Of a DNA stretch of 64,000 nucleotides, positions 10,321 through 22,400 are shown piece by piece. The stretch comes from Scortum barcoo (lineage: Eukaryota > Chordata > Actinopteri > Centrarchiformes > Terapontidae): NCBI GenBank assembly GCA_023238725.1, contig CM041533.1, forward strand, positions 25,343,766 to 25,407,765. Reading direction: 5' to 3'. The notes beneath the pieces are model-generated. The model ran no database searches and was not told where the DNA came from. It worked only from the letters and a program-made list of their open reading frames with translations. Position numbers and translations under genes: made by a program. How positions within the stretch are numbered: position 1 is the stretch's first letter; each line of letters starts with the position of its first letter.

Positions 10321-10480
10321 TGCACCCCAAATTTTATAGTGTAGGTTTTGAGGGGAATGTGAATGTCTGTGCCAAATTTAACAGCAAATCATTTAGCTGT
10401 TGAGATGTTTCAAACTGGATCAAGTGGCGGACCAACTGGCTAATACCTCCATCCCCAGAGCCACTGTGGCTGTAAAGAAG
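10321..10480 (+). repeat. Fragment of a teleost interspersed repeat (3' part)
   Basis: The words GAATGTGAATGTCTGTGCCA, AGCTGTTGAGATGTTTCA and CCATCCCCAGAGCCACTG follow the order I remember from a common teleost dispersed repeat. Other parts are at 15883-16080 and 43455-43865, the last being a longer reverse copy. Its class is uncertain and no coding capacity is seen. Confidence 0.5.
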
Positions 10481-10839
10481 CTGACTTTATCTCTATCTGC
10501 GTGGAAATGTAAGTATTGTAATATCGGTCGTGATTTCAACATGGAAACACACAGAGTGTAAACTTGGAAAAAGAAAATGGAGCTAGAGATGCAGTTTGAG
10601 ACTGAATAAGACGGTGTGTGACAGAGCTAACACTCCATTTCCACTGATTAGGACAAATAGCTCTTTGATGAAGTGATGCACTTCAAATCCATCATTATAG
10701 CATATGGGCAGAGTGCTCCTCCATCAGAACTGCTAAAAACACTGCTGGACCACAGTCGACATTTCCTCACATATACCTTAGGAGTGTACCTGAGGCTGTG
10801 AGAGAACTACACAGAGACACCTGATCACACTGTCACTTT

Positions 10840-11046
10840 TGGCCCTTTTCCACTAGTACCTACTCACTCGACTCGGCTCACTCGTGACATCACGCCCTGG
10901 CCAATCAGTGGCCTGCCGGACGTCACATTTTCGGCTCGACTCAGCTCGCTTGGAACCCCGGCCGAGTAGGTACTACGAAAGTACCTGGTACCAGGTACTA
11001 AAACGTAATGGAAACGCGTACAAACCGAGGTGAGTCGAGTAGAGTC
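10840..11046 (-). mobile_element. Truncated, rearranged Harbinger-type MITE
   Basis: The left end TGGCCCTTTTCCACTAGTAC is an intact TIR. It is joined almost directly to the interior of the 5623-6172 element read in reverse: the GGCCAATCAGTGGCC region, then ACGTCACATTTTCGGCTCGA, then the GGTACC palindrome at 10980-10999, then the ACAAACCGAGGTGAGTCGAG flank. The distal TTTTCC terminus and the Myb/SANT segment are missing. The element is therefore a deletion derivative that lost one end or was broken after insertion. No TTA duplication is detectable. Confidence 0.7.
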
Positions 11047-14000
11047 TACTTTGTTCAGTGTGTCTTTACCTGCCAGGATGTCAGCTGTCTGCAGAAATCA
11101 CTGATGTCCACTTAAAAAATACAAACAACAGGAGCTGATGCATTACTGTGAGAATGAGCCCTCATAATGTGTTTGCCTACTTACTGTACACAATGGTGGT
11201 GTGTTCACTTACTGACGCACATACTGAGGTGCATCTGACCAGCGATGAGTCAGTGACTACATACCTTTTAACTGAACTGAACTGAACTGAAGTTTTTTTC
11301 ATCAGTGATATTTGATTGTGTGTATTGGTTATTGTTTATGTGGCTTCTACTGTGGGTGCAGTGGGGTTCCAATAAAGATGATGTAGAAAAATCTAACATT
11401 AGCCTGTTTAATACCCAGTATGACACTTGTGTGTAAATGGAGAGTAAATGTTCTGATTTTGTTGTGGACCTGATGTAGATCACCATGCGCTACTTTGGAA
11501 ATCACTGTCCCAGACTCTGAGAGCTGGTTGGCTTCTTTGCCTGGCTGCCAGCTACTCCAAATTTGGCAGTGGTCCTGCAGAAACACTCTAGAAGAATCAT
11601 AGCAAAGTGGAATATTTCCTAGTATAAAATCCACAGTCATAATTGCATTTTGTTGTCTCCTTTTAAACAGTTTTAACTTTCAAAAGCAACTTCCAAGAGT
11701 GCCATTAAATAAGTCATTCCTTCTCTTACTGCAGCTTATGGAAATAAATGAAATGGCTTTTATGTCTTTCTGAAAGACTTCCTTTGGTTCCATGTAGATT
11801 TACACTGGCATTTAAAACAAATGCTGGCAGAGACTGCTGTCAATATTCTGCAGAAGCTAAAACACTGGCATAAAAAAAATCTTTGGATGTCCTCAAAGAA
11901 AGTCAGCAAACTGACGGCTGTCTTAAAAAAACTCCAAACTTCACCCTTTGAAGCCTGCTTCAAAATTCATTGCCTCTCCGAAGGCATTCAAAGCTTGTTT
12001 ACCCAAATACCTACAGCACAAATTCATCTATCAGCATTTTCCAAATAAAGAGTGGTGACAGGAAGAGGAAAATACCTCTGTCAAGGAAATAAAAGGTCAA
12101 AGAAAGAGAGAGGGGAGATAGAGACGTGAAACTACACCGTACAGTGAGTCTGTCAGTGTTTACTGCAGCTGGTTTATGATGCAGTGGGTTTTCTCTTAGC
12201 TCACAATCCCACACACAGAATCACTGTTTTCTGGCAGTGTTATAAAAGAGGGAAAAGAAGGATCTACACCAGGTGTTACTCCGGTGACTCTCAGAGGAAA
12301 AGGTTGACAGTACGTTCACTCTCAAGCGTATCATCGGCCAATAAAACTGATTACTGTCTTTTAAAATGGTTATGTCTTATGCATTATTTTCACTTTCAAT
12401 CTTAAATCAATTCCTTTGTCTATGGTGTCTTTATTCTTCCCATCTGTCTTTATGTCCATTGACTTATTCCTTTATGAAGCCCTTTGTGATATTTTCTCTT
12501 AAAGAAAACAAAAAAGTCTTTTATTAAGGTTACTTCTTTTGAGAGCAACCTTCTTTGGGTGTCGATTAACCCTACTGCACTTTCTCACTCTGACCTCATC
12601 TTACTAACTCCACATCACCAGTGTTCAGGGCCACCACAGGAAGCAGTGTACTGTCCACACAGTGAGGCAGAGGGTGCTGAGGTGGTAAATGAAATGTAAT
12701 GCATCAGACTCTCATGTAGAAGACCTGAGTTTGTGCAGTTTCACAAATCAGCAAGTAACTTGTTTAAACAGTAATAACAGTAATACAGTAACAGTAATAA
12801 CTTGAATACCTCGAGTATCTAACCTTCACCAACCTTCACATTAGTTTATTTCCCATAAATAGGATTTCTGGTTAGAGTAAATAGCCAGATTTTGTGATTG
12901 TGTGTTTCCATAAGCTGTAATAATTTTCAGTGGCCATACTGTTATTGTCATGAGTGATATTACAGACAGCCAGACACATTGAACATAGAAAAATAAAGTT
13001 GTCATTGGATGCAAACTTAAGTATTCTTGTCTTGAGTTACAGTTCTTAGTAAGCTAGTAGTAGTAAGTTCTGTAGAGTTTTTTAACCATGAGTAACACTA
13101 TGGAGTAACTTTCTGTTGGTATCACACACGAGTTCCTGCTGACGTTCTCATTTCTCCCACTGATCAACAGTCGGTGCTCGTAACATGACAATGAGCCTGA
13201 AAATGTGAGGACAAAGAAGGTTGGCCAACAAGGACAGTCATAAACAATGCAAGTTTCAAAAGAGCCTCCTGTGTGAAAACTAGCATGTGGATTTTTACTG
13301 TGTTTGCTCTGGGGATTGTTTTATAGTGAAACAATAGCAGACTTGTTTCTTGTGGGTACTGACAGCTTGAAAATGAGAGCTCTACCTTGTCAGCGCTAGA
13401 ACACTCAATAAAACTTGACATTGACAACTTTTGTGTTTTTGTAACATGACTGAAAACTTCATTTGGCTACAAATGATTTTTTTGGGGTGTGTTTACAAAA
13501 ACAACTCCTGAACCCCTTAAAAAAAACAGAAAAAGGAAAAAACTACAGAAAAAAAAAATATTACAAGGCAATAAAACCGGAGGGTCACAGATCTGACTGA
13601 GAGGCAGAACAGAGATACAGCACTAGTGTGTCAGACAGAAGAGAGACCAGGATATATAAATAATATAGGACTTTGTGTGGAATCAGAGAGAAGATTGAGC
13701 AAACTTCGAATTATCACTGACCGTGGCAGACAAAATGAAGGAAACAGTTGCACGAACTGATCGTAAATTAAAGGTGTAGTCTCCAGTTCTACAATTCAAT
13801 ACACTTTGTCAATTCAGTGAATATCTCTTCTTGCTGCCTGTTCTGTGTGCTGAGAAACAGTCTGGTGTTCATTCACAGGCCTGGCTCTGTAATAGTGGAA
13901 CAAACACAGCGGCTAGGAGCGAGTCACCATCCCGCTCTCATCCCCAGGCCGTCAGACGGGCGCTCTGTCACAGCTCGGGCTGGTGGCACTGAGCATGCCG

Positions 14001-14120
14001 TGAGTTACGTGCATGTTTTTCACTGCAGGGTCATTTGTGTTTACTGTTAATATTTTGTTGGACTATAGTTTATAATCTCCTTTTGTTCACCCTGTGAATG
14101 TACAATTAGAATTAGTACTT

Positions 14121-14124
<4 letters not shown>

Positions 14125-14153
<29 letters not shown>
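14125..14153. repeat. (GT)n microsatellite
   Basis: Perfect dinucleotide run of about 14 units. Confidence 0.95.
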
Positions 14154-14155
<2 letters not shown>

Positions 14156-15405
14156 ATAGCCCTGCATGTACCATCTTTGATCAGCCATTAATAGCCCGAA
14201 GGTACAAGTGAAATACTTCAGTAATAGCCCCTATTGTGCTGTGACTTTTTAATGTCCAATACTTAAAATGGACAACGAACAAAATCGCAGCAGGTACGGA
14301 CTTCTAATGTACTCTCCCGGGGAAAGCTTCGATTTGATATTCTAAAAGCCTTCTCTGCAATCAGTTTCAAGGTGAGAGCCCAGCGTGAGACAACAGCTCA
14401 TTCCTCTAATATGGTTTAACTTTGACATAACCAAGAGGGGGAAGGTGGATTGTTCTCCCCCTGTTATCACAAATTATTCTCTTTCCACAGTCATTAGCTG
14501 GAGAATTTAGAGCACTCGAAGAGGCAAACAGAAATTTACCTGCCCACCTCTTAGTCATGAACAAACTATACTGTGTTGATCACACACTGCATTATGCATG
14601 CAGCGTGTCATTCCTCTTTGATCTTCACGACTTCATCCATTTCTTTGCCCATGTAAAACTTTCTCTACTGATAAGAACTAAAAGAGAAAACAAGGCTCCA
14701 TTTTATCCTCACAGTCTGTCCACCATTAACTGCCAGTGAAGCCACTCCAGAGTTTGTTCACTGGTGTTGTTACCGAGGGATTTTTGGCTCTCGAGTTTCT
14801 GTGTCTGGGAGAGCCTTGTGTGCGCTCAAAGATATTGATTAAACTGTCTAAGATCAGGGGAACAATATGGATGTACTGTTTGTGGAGAAAATTCTGAATT
14901 CATAATGCCACAGAGGGGAGAAAAGGGGATGATAATTCAACTTCACAGCAAAGAGGCCTCCATACAATACATCCCCACAGTGTGATTCATGATTACAGGT
15001 ACGTCTGTGAGGCCGTGTGCAAACCAGCTAACTTCCTGTGCAGGGAGGACATTTTAAAAGCAGTTTCAGGGTCCAAACATAAAGTCCCTGTGTCAGACTC
15101 AGAATCAGCAGGAACTACTACTGAGTTATTTGGATCTCACAAAAGGTTTAGAGTTTGGAGAATTTAGTTGTAGTTTTCTCACATCACCCATATCATGTTT
15201 TCTTTGCCCTCTTTATGCTCTAATCTGTGAGTGCGTTGGTTTACACACCTAAGCTGCTTGGTTATGGTTAGGTGAAGATCATTCTGGTGGTTATGGTGAT
15301 TGTTAAAAAAACATTCAGTAGAAAATGAACAACACTATCATGGAGTGGCACACACACATTGTCTACTCATCTGTGTTTGCAGATTCCCAGATGAAGAACA
15401 GCTGG

Positions 15406-15413
15406 CATATATA

Positions 15414-15498
<85 letters not shown>
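15406..15498. repeat. (AT)n microsatellite, about 93 bp
   Basis: Almost uninterrupted AT dinucleotides with one C near the left edge. Self-complementary, so cruciform formation is possible. Confidence 0.95.
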
Positions 15499-15500
<2 letters not shown>

Positions 15501-15882
15501 CAGTGTAAAATATTTTCTTAAAGCAGTTTAGAAAGTCTGTTTGGGAAAGGCATGTTAGATAATGTGTAAAAGATGTCTGTCTGATTTTGTTTACTTGGGG
15601 AATAAGTGAATACACTGATGATGAGAAACTGCATTTATTTCACTATGTCATGCAATCATTTAGTCCAATGTGCAAAGCTTCACACTTCAACTACAAATCT
15701 GCACTTTGAGAGACCAACACAATAAATTGCTCCAAGAATATATCTGTGACTACGCCTGTGTTCCCTGTGAGAAAACTTAAGGTAGAACCCTGTGACACAC
15801 TCACACATCACATGCTTTGTTTAATCAGTGCCGTTCACAACATCACACTACTCCTGCCTTTTGTCATGTTCAGTCACGTTTG

Positions 15883-16080
15883 CCATCTCAGGTTCGCGTG
15901 ATAGCATGCTAACATTTGCTAATTAATGGTAAACACAAAGCACGGATAAGGCTGATGAGAATGTGAGTAGTTCTGCAAACTGGTTGCAACTTGGTCATAG
16001 GTTGGAGAGGTTTCAGACAAATTAAAATTCTGACCTAAAGGTGGCGCTAAATGAAAAGTTAATATATCACCAAAATGGTT
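15883..16080 (+). repeat. Fragment of a teleost interspersed repeat (middle part)
   Basis: Contains ATAGCATGCTAACATTTGCT, then GGCTGATGAGAATGT and GACCTAAAGGTGGCGCTAAA, and ends near ATATCACCAAAATGG. The same word order appears, reversed, at 43455-43865. The fragment ends where the 10321-10480 fragment would begin in the consensus. Confidence 0.55.
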
Positions 16081-16848
16081 TACATTTATGCTGGTGCATG
16101 ACCAATTTATTGCACTAGTTTATCCTCATTATGTTCAAGTTCATTATGTACTAAGACTTCAGTCTGCTGTGTTACATACTGCCTCCTGTAAATTAGCCTC
16201 CAACTGAGTCCAGCAACAGCTCTCACTGTTGTCCACCCACTCGTGGCTTCTATGTACGCCCAGAGTGAATACATACTATCTAACAGTCATCCTACAGGGA
16301 GAATACATTTTTATAAACCATTTTCTGAGGAAAAACTACCGACTTTTCCTTACAGTAATTTTGAGCTGAACTGTAATCCACTGTAATAACTGTGTCTCTG
16401 CGTGTGTGGTGGACGGACTGTTTTCAGCAATGTCAATGTGACCAGATTCAGTAAGTACAACTAATACAGCTATCATTATAGGACTGTGCTACTGACGACA
16501 CATTCAAGCAGGCGTCTGAGATTCGGTAACTGTGGTTGAGTGGAGCCCTCTATTCTCGTGGTGCGGCCTCCTGAGGGGAGAGTGCTGTCAGCTGGAGCAA
16601 GTTGCCCTCAGTGCGGTTTTGTCTGGTGATCTGTCTTTCAGAGTATTCAGGGTACCGCCTGCTGACTGCATTTTGCTGTGGGGAACACCGGGGCCTGTCT
16701 GGATGTGTGGAATCAATCTCCGAGAAGCTTGCTGTTGCTCCTGGGCAGCAGCGGTAGCAAGTTGTAAGACAAAATGATGTCGAGTGTTTCTGTATTTACA
16801 ATGCAAATGTGTTAAATCGACAGTAGACAACTTTTCAACTTTCTGCCC
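16081..16848. other. No gene recognised; GC-rich block at 16530-16770
   Basis: The block at 16530-16770 is clearly richer in GC than its surroundings and has open frames on both strands (for example EPSILVVRPPEGRVLSAG on plus). No exon borders or protein family could be assigned. Confidence 0.45.
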
Positions 16849-16976
16849 GTGGCAATCTCACTCCCAACTCATCACATATGGATGCGTGGTGTCACTTTTT
16901 AACACACTTGGTACCTCTTTTGCATCACGTGCCTGACCAAGCATCTATATGTGATAAGTTGGATGTGAGACTGCAC
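16849..16976. repeat. Inverted repeat with 40-bp arms (possible small MITE or hairpin)
   Basis: Left arm 16849-16889 (core CCCAACTCATCACATATGGA) pairs with right arm 16937-16976 (core complement CCAACTTATCACATATAGAT) with a few mismatches and one or two gaps. The spacer is about 47 bp. It resembles a short palindromic teleost repeat, but no target duplication or flanking family could be verified. Confidence 0.6.
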
Positions 16977-17627
16977 GCCAAGTTATGGCACAAAAGTTTC
17001 CATAGAATAACTTTACAGGATTGTTATCAGAATAATGTTACTCGTTAGGCAGCCACCGGAAAAGGAGATAACATATTTTCTGTTCATTGATTTTGTGAGC
17101 CCTGTTTTGTTGTCTATATTTGTTTATATCGTGATGATTCTGAGGCGAGTTCCTTGTGACGTTTTGTTTCCCCTCTGACTTCTAAGCAGATTTGTGGACA
17201 TAATTTTGTAATGTATTGCTAAATAGGATGAATGGATTCGATATGCTGATGACCTCAGAAAGCATAAAAAAAAACGTGTATCGTGTCTATGTGTTCAGAT
17301 TTGACTGAGGTATGACTCTGTGAAGTAGGCACTTAGGTTATTTTTGTCCCACTCTTCCTGCCCCGACATCAACCCCTGCTGTAGTTACTTGGTTGAGTGA
17401 AGCAATACACAAACCATGTTACCACTCAAAATGAAATAATGACAGTTTCACTTTAGCTTTTCAGTCAACATTTTTCTTTACTCTTTTTTTCTTTCCAAAG
17501 CGGTGCTGATTGTTTTTTTTTTTCACAAAAATCTGGGCACAAATTCAGTGTGTCCTGTGTTGTTGGTGGTTGGTACACTGTGTGGAAAACAAAGAGTGAC
17601 ATAATTGTCTTCGTCTTATAGCATGTA

Positions 17628-18211
17628 CACTACAGGCCAAACATTTGGAAGCAACTTCAAGTTTCTGTTCACAATGCCTTTCTTAAAAACCAGCATGAGT
17701 TATATGTATTTTGGGATGTATTCTACTGCATGATCAGACTTTACTTTCACTGATATGCATAATTTTCCTCAGTTTACCTTTAGGTATACATTGATGTTAC
17801 CTAGACAAAAAAGAAGAGGAAGGTGTTCTTCAAAAGATGGTTTGGCCCCCTCAGTCTCCAGACCTCTTCAATTGAGCTTGTGTGGGATGAATTGGATCGA
17901 TTCAGTCAGAAAAGCGCATCCCACAAATCAGCAGTCTCTTATTGATGAACTTAAGAAAGCTTGGAAAGCAATTCCTGGCACATACCTTAAAAAACTTGTG
18001 GAACGAATGCCTCGTATATGCCATGCTGCTGTTAAAGCCAGAGGAGGTTACTTTGAAGAAAGCAAAGTCTAAGCAAGAAAAAAAAATACCTGATAATTAT
18101 AGTAAAAAATGTCTTCTGATAAGTTACTCTTTATATAATAATAATACCAATGAAACTATGATCTTTTTTTGTACAAATTTGATCTTGCTTCCAAACGTTT
18201 GGCCTGTAGTG
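17628..18211 (+). mobile_element. Tc1-like transposon, internally deleted (584 bp)
   Basis: The ends are inverted repeats: CACTACAGGCCAAACATTTG on the left and the complement of CACTACAGGCCAAACGTTTG on the right. Both are flanked by TA (17626-17627 and 18212-18213), as Tc1/mariner insertion produces. Only the last part of the transposase gene remains (separate entry); about 1 kb is missing compared with full-length relatives of about 1.6 kb. The family differs in TIR from the Tc1-like element at 7040-8371. Confidence 0.9.
17755..18072 (+). pseudogene. C-terminal remnant of Tc1-like transposase
   Basis: A 105-codon open frame ends with the C-terminal block of fish Tc1-like transposases, including RKAHPTNQQSL, KKAWKAIPGTYLKKLVERMP and ARGGYFEESKV, with a natural TAA. 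Upstream, sequence corresponding to the PQSPDLNP-type block is present but shifted by a small deletion near 17865, so the third catalytic acidic residue is not in a usable frame. The first two catalytic Asp residues and the DNA-binding region are deleted. Non-functional. Confidence 0.85.
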
Positions 18212-18469
18212 TATGTCTTATTGTCTTTTTTCTTTATTGCTGTGAACCCACTTGTGAGTCCAAAACTGTCTTGACAGCGGCAGCAGCAGAAATACCCAAC
18301 ATGTTCTCGCTCCCAGCTTGTTTCCTGGGAGATCGTACCTGCTGCCAGAGAGAATTGCAGTGAAATCAGAGGGTTACAGGGAACCAGTCTAAATGCAGAT
18401 GGAGTCATTATTCTATAGCCATTAAATGATGCACTTAACATTTACATCATGTTGATAAGATATAGCAAC

Positions 18470-18810
18470 TGTAACACACACGGCACAGAGCAGGATGACC
18501 CAAAAGCTGGACACACACAGAGGATCAGATTGGAAGATCTCTTACTGAGGCAGGCTTGACAAGGTATCAGACAAACTGTTACACTGACGAGCGAGACAAG
18601 ACGATCTGGCATGGGACAAAGGGAGACCTGGACTATATATACATGAGGTAATTAGGGGCAGGGCAGACAATCACACCAGCAGGAAACACACGAGGGCAGG
18701 AAGTCAAGGGACCTGAAACGTTATTATTTCAAACTAAAACAGGAAGTGCATGACAAAACAAGACAGGACATGACAGCATGACCACTTAACACACACAACG
18801 AGACATGACA
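18470..18810 (-). mobile_element. Solo LTR (Ty3/gypsy-type), 341 bp
   Basis: On the minus strand the unit begins TGTCATGTCTCGTTGTGTGT and ends with GTGTGTGTTACA, that is, TG...CA ends with a short imperfect inverted repeat. It is flanked by near-identical 5-mers (GCAAC at 18465-18469 and GTAAC at 18811-18815), as for retroviral-type integration followed by LTR-LTR recombination. A TATATATAG box lies mid-element near 18640, in the right orientation for a minus-strand promoter. No internal gag or pol sequence is nearby. Confidence 0.8.
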
Positions 18811-18816
18811 GTAACT

Positions 18817-19094
18817 TATTTAAAAATTTAAAAATGACTTTTAATCATATTTTCTAAAACTGTCTCTATGTCCTGACAATAGTACATGAGACAGTTCATT
18901 CACTACGCCTGGTAGAGCATCCGGATGTGGTGAATTCTTGTCAAATGGCCTTAGAAGCGATGGGGCGATGAAGACAAAATAGTTAAAAAGCGACACTGCA
19001 GGGAGGGGCTTTGGACACAACCTGGTGCACACTGTAGAGAGAGAGGAACGGAGCTGGAACATATTTAATTTTCAAAGTAAGAGCTCTTTCTCCT
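18817..19094 (+). repeat. Dispersed teleost repeat, copy 1
   Basis: Shares an ordered series of words with 44100-44304: AAAATGACTTTTAATCATAT, ACATGAGACA, GGAGGGGCTTTGGA, TGGTGCACACTGTAGAGAGA, and an ending AAGAGCTCTTTCTCC. Copy 1 is longer in the middle. Non-coding, class unknown. It begins right beside the solo LTR. Confidence 0.65.
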
Positions 19095-19238
19095 AATTCT
19101 TCCTACAAAGAATCCTGATTACGAAGTGGCGCATTAACATTAAAATATGAAGATCAGTTTAGAATCATTAGAATTGAGAACATTCCCAAAAAATCAAATC
19201 AAATATCACATATTATTATATAGTATGTTATCTCTAGA

Positions 19239-19310
19239 AGCTGAGACAGGCTCCAGCACCCTTGTGACCCTGTGTCAGGATAAGCAGGTTTAGAAAATGG
19301 ATGGATGGAT
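19239..19310 (+). mobile_element. 5'-truncated SINE stub with 12-bp target duplication
   Basis: Carries the last part of the same SINE family as 8500-8750 (GGATAAGCAGGTTTAGAAAA), with a TGGA-repeat tail at 19298-19310. Flanks GTTATCTCTAGA (19227-19238) and GTTATCCCTAGA (19311-19322) match at 11 of 12 positions, so this is an original 5'-truncated insertion rather than an eroded full copy. Confidence 0.75.
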
Positions 19311-19376
19311 GTTATCCCTAGATTAACTTGTTGCTCAAGCTCTTTTTTAGTGTTATTAGTTAGTGCCAGTTTTCTG

Positions 19377-19381
<5 letters not shown>

Positions 19382-19441
<60 letters not shown>

Positions 19442-19449
19442 ATATATAT
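19382..19449. repeat. (AT)n microsatellite
   Basis: AT run of about 56 bp with a short interrupted extension. Confidence 0.95.
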
Positions 19450-22400
19450 TCCATATGGTCATTTGGAATGGAGTATGTTCAATACTATGTAAAGACACAC
19501 ATTACACATGATTTTATGAAAACTAAAAATCTGCAGATAGAATAATGAAGGACTTGAAGAGTCAATAATACCACAGTATAGCTAAAGAGAATCAGACTTT
19601 CAAAAATAGCTTGTATGTCTCAGAAAAAAATGGATTATGTAAAGACTAAGGTTACAGGAACTTTTATTTGATTTGCAATAGCTTTGTGCATGCATTTCCT
19701 CTGCAGCAGCACATAGCAGCCATGGAGTGAAACAGGTATGAATCCTGCTTAATGTGACAGTGACACTGGAGATGACCTGAGCCAATCCTCAGGGTCGGTA
19801 TCTGGGCTGCTCCTGACTTTTCCTCTTTCCTATTTTCCTAGAAAAGATTTACTCTTACTAGAAAAGATCAGTGCACAAAACATTTAGCTAAGAGTATCTC
19901 ATTTTCGGGGGGTGCTGACAGAGGCTTTCATCATTCACAAATATTATAGGCAACAGGTCATATCAGCTGTCACTAATTAACATCAGTTCTCTGAATAAGC
20001 TGATAGCAGAAACTGAAAATGAAACTTTGCTGTTGTCTAATTAAAGTGTTCTCTGCAGCGTTGCATCAATTTCAGAAGTCCCATTCTCCCAGTTAAACTT
20101 TCTAAGTTTATGTTCATAGATTTCAACTAGAACATTTAGTATTTGGATCAAGCAACTATTGAAAAATGATGTACTCCAAATTAGTTCAGTATGCCAAACA
20201 TTTATAATGTAAACTCAAACATATCACATAAACATGCTTTTTATGTTAATGTAGGTATTTAATCAGACAGGTCCTCAAATAGAGAGGACTTTGATCGTGG
20301 TCACAATCTTTTGTTTCTTTTGAGATATAGGATGACAGCGCAGAGGTTTCATTTGTCTCATTACTGAAAATGCAGTCCAAGATCTAAGGGCTCTACCTAG
20401 AACAGGACACTAACTTCAAGGTGTTAAATACTGGTCAGAGACGATAAAAAGTACATTTTGGGACAGTCACAGCACAGAAGGTAAACCTTGCCTAATAAAA
20501 TACAACTGCAAGTAAACCACAGTTTAATTTTTTTAAAAAGTTGATGTAGTTTTGCGAGAGTTCACAAGTTCATAAGTGCTTGAGGATTCTTTCACACACA
20601 CGTGCACACAGTACAGCGACGAGATGAACTGTGACAGTGACACCTGAAAGCAGCGTCGTGGGTGTCAGGCAGTTACCGTGGTGTCCCGAAACAGGCGGGA
20701 TTTTGAGCTTCCTGTGTCACAGCCACAAAGTACGCCACGGAGGAGACGGCTACAAACTCAACAACGCTGCTCCCATCTTTCTCTACCTGACTGGTAGTGT
20801 GAGGTTACACACACACACAGTGTTTGCATTGGACCACCACCCCCCTCACCTCCACTGCTGTGCAATTGTTTTACAGTGGAGATGGCTTTGCTAGATGTGT
20901 TTGACCGAAAAGGAGACGTTTATGATTCAACTTTTTTTCAGTACGTTTGATGTTGTCCTCACTCTCGGGAATCCCCAGCAGGAGTTACCTCACAGGGTCC
21001 ACAGCACCACCATAAGAACTACAAACTACAAATGCACCTTTAGTCTCCAAACACTTTTCTGGTTGGTTAATGTTGAATGACTCTGGTATTAGAGCTGGAG
21101 ACTTACTGAGTCTACTACCACGGCACATTGAGTCAGTTGCTTGGTTGACTGGACATACCTGAAGACAGAAGTACAGAAGTTTCCCTCAATCACACTCCTT
21201 CACTGAGATGAAACATACAACCTCCATTGATGTCTACATAAAGGAGGAGGTGCACACAGGAGAAAAGAGTATATTTTATTCATTATCACAGGGAGAGGAT
21301 GGACTCTTTTATATTCTGTGATTGCCACTGAAGTCTGGCACCATTTGTGCTCTCGGGAACTTGGCAGCTGATCTCACAGCAGCATCATATGAATAAAAAG
21401 AATAGGAGCGTGAATTCAGATGATTCCAGAATTAAGTTTATTAAGTCAGCCATTGAAAAGAAAAGTGTGATCCCATTTTTAATTCATTTTGTCCATCAAG
21501 ACATTTGTTGTTGAAAAAGCTTCAAAAACCTTAACATTTCTCATCACTTATAGCATGTGTGTTATATGATACTCCACCACACAGAATATGGACACAAGCT
21601 GCAAATCACCATCTCACCTTTGTTTGAGCCCTTTCAGAAAAAGATTCTTTATATTCTTTATATTTAATTAAGTCCTATATACAGTATGTGTCCCTCCATT
21701 TGGCCAGTAGGGGGGTTTAAACCTATCCCAGCATGCCCTGGGCAACAGGATGGATTCTACCTCAATTGGTCAGGGGTCAGTTGCAGGGCTAACACACATA
21801 CTATGAGGAAACGTTCAAGCTTACTGACAGTTTAGAATATTACTCAACCTGCACGCCTTAGGACTGCAGGAGGACACAGCAGGAGCCATTTGACTTTTTC
21901 CTAATTGTCCTGCTCACCTACTGATGTACAGTGGAAACATACAGTTTACAATGGCATACCGCAACTGGCCCCTTATAGCATTCCCCCTCTGTGACACAGT
22001 GGATCCTCCAGCATTTAAATAACATAATCATCTTTATGTTCATAAATCTCTTACAGGGGCACACCCACCAAAAAGGTACATCCAATGCTTTGCTTAGTTC
22101 TTGTTTTTTTTTTTTTCACAACAGATCTTTGCTGTTTTTTACTTGTTGTCCCTGTACTTCTTACCCTATTCTCTGAGACATCACACAACAACATCAGAGA
22201 TATTTACACAAATAAAGCTGACCTCTGACAAGGAGGAGAAAACATATATTAGACCATTAGTAAAAACATCAAAGTGTTATACAACATGAACAAACACAAA
22301 CACATTTCTGCGTGTGCTCAAGAATAGTGCTTCTGGGTTTGTGTGTGTGTGTGTGTGTATTATGTGTGTGTGAACACATGGGGACAAATTAATGGAAATA

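Larger units (their letters stand above)
11047..15882. other. No gene recognised; two microsatellites
   Basis: Apart from the (GT)n and (AT)n tracts listed separately I see no gene, transposon end or RNA. A moderately GC-rich block at 13880-14000 was inspected as a possible exon but lacks a convincing acceptor/donor pair. Confidence 0.55.

Noticed and set aside
12655..12750. Possible SINE head (CTCATGTAGAAGACCTGAGTT)
   Set aside because: Only the region around a box B resembles a tRNA-derived SINE; box A and the tail are missing.
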